From assembly GCA_029204225.1 (NCBI GenBank), contig CM055101.1, positions 33,609,683 to 33,673,682 of the forward strand: 64,000 bases of DNA. Reading direction: 5' to 3'. A program made the translations under genes and the position numbers. Position 1 is the first letter of the stretch. Every line of letters starts with the position of its first letter. The notes beneath the pieces are model-generated. The model ran no database searches. It saw only the letters and a list, made by a program, of their open reading frames with translations, and was not told the DNA's origin. Source of the DNA: Diphasiastrum complanatum (taxonomy: Eukaryota > Streptophyta > Lycopodiopsida > Lycopodiales > Lycopodiaceae). Positions 63,425-64,000 of the stretch are shown here, piece after piece.

Positions 63425-63826
63425 GATGATTGTTCCCAGTTCCAATTTCCAAATCTCTAATACTTATAGGCTATATCTATACCCTAAACCCTAACTTCTA
63501 ATCAAATTTACAAAAAATCAAACTTAACTACTTCTAACTTTTAACTAATATCTAACTTAAAAGTTCAAAGTTCTAAAACTTCTAACACTACTAACCAACC
63601 TCTAAACTCTGACTATAAACTAACTTTTCAATCTCTCCATCTTTTTCAAGTATTCATTCTTTTGTCCACCTTTAAATTTTAAGATAATTTCGCCTATTTC
63701 AAAGTTTCAAAAGTTAAACTCACTTCCTATCACCTAAACTCTCTCTCATCATTCACAAACTCTCCGTTATCAATCATTATTATCTCTTCCAAGTCTAAAC
63801 TTCCCTCCTCTCTCAACTTTCAAGCA

Positions 63827-63830
<4 letters not shown>

Positions 63831-63873
<43 letters not shown>
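63831..63873. repeat. (TC)n microsatellite
   Basis: About 21 TC units in the leader of the second hAT; (GA)n in the sense of that element. Confidence 0.95.
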
Positions 63874-63875
<2 letters not shown>

Positions 63876-64000
63876 AATGAGCACGAATCGGGCCCCCTGC
63901 TAGAAATCGGACTGGAACCGATTCGGGTCAGCCAATTTGAATCGGCCAGTTCCGATTCGTTTCGGAATTACCTATTCATTGCCCTCGAATCGGTGATTCG

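Larger units (their letters stand above)
62545..64000 (-). mobile_element. Second hAT remnant, truncated
   Basis: A minus-strand relative of the 52-57 kb hAT. Its 5' side lies at the right: subterminal AATCGG/CCGATTCG palindromes (63,905-64,000, running off the window), a (TC)n tract (63,831-63,873), a long leader of CTAACTTCTAAC-type repeats (63,480-63,800), the BED exon (to 63,180) and a candidate second exon (about 62,860-62,665, ending at a GGCCAAG/GTACGC splice-like site). Leader repeats and design match the first element, but the sequences differ strongly, so it is another subfamily. Catalytic and hATC parts are missing. Neither terminus is confirmed. Confidence 0.65.

Overview
This is 64 kb of nuclear DNA from a flowering plant with a repeat-rich genome, probably a woody or large-genome species. 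The evidence is a complete, intron-rich chloroplast-targeted ketol-acid reductoisomerase gene, plant Ty1/Copia and Ty3/Gypsy retrotransposons primed by initiator tRNA-Met, plant hAT transposons, tRNA-derived SINE modules and abundant (GA)n/(GT)n microsatellites. The species cannot be named from the sequence. Only two cellular genes are supported, both on the minus strand: ketol-acid reductoisomerase (KARI; 16,924-23,048; eleven exons, 607 codons, all catalytic residues present) and the C-terminal three exons of a DEG/HtrA-type protease with a PDZ domain (47,200-48,907), whose catalytic part is not in the window.

Layout. 1-3.3 kb: broken Gypsy gag, protease and RT pieces. 6.0-9.3 kb: decayed coiled-coil ORFs of unknown origin, one split by a 539-bp hAT-type MITE. 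9.3-12.5 kb: a Copia integrase piece abutting a Gypsy integrase piece, then a Gypsy zinc knuckle-protease-RT block cut off at its catalytic motif. 14.1-15.0 kb: six tRNA-like (SINE head) modules. 16.9-23.05 kb: KARI, with a hAT-type MITE in intron 4. 23.3-23.7 kb: a tandem duplication upstream of KARI. 23.9-25.4 kb: a decayed Copia. 25.4-29.4 kb: a non-coding LTR element (LARD-like) with two highly similar ~950-bp LTRs. 29.4-32.0 kb: a fairly well preserved Copia RT-RNase H. 32.0-33.05 kb: two LTR copies facing each other. 34.1-34.9 kb: a foldback element. 34.9-40.2 kb: five broken Copia/Gypsy pieces on both strands. 41.5-41.9 kb: extreme low-complexity DNA with a 70-bp perfect palindrome. 42.1-46.1 kb: a Copia split by a 710-bp foldback MITE. 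47.2-48.9 kb: the DEG/HtrA exons. 50.3-51.5 kb: Gypsy RT to integrase. 52.2-62.2 kb: a minus-strand Copia whose 3' LTR holds a 5,243-bp hAT transposon with perfect 8-bp target duplications. 62.5-64.0 kb: a second, related hAT remnant running off the window.

The two genes have no functional link visible here: KARI makes branched-chain amino-acid precursors in the plastid, and the DEG-type protein is a protein-quality-control family member. Everything else is a nested record of transposition. The strongest new-looking signals are the hAT element with its own empty site preserved in the partner LTR, the foldback element carrying five spaced TAGCAC/GTGCTA palindromes, the LARD-like element with five spaced degenerate motif copies just inside its primer-binding site, and the headless PDZ gene. 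No convincing previously unknown biological system was found.
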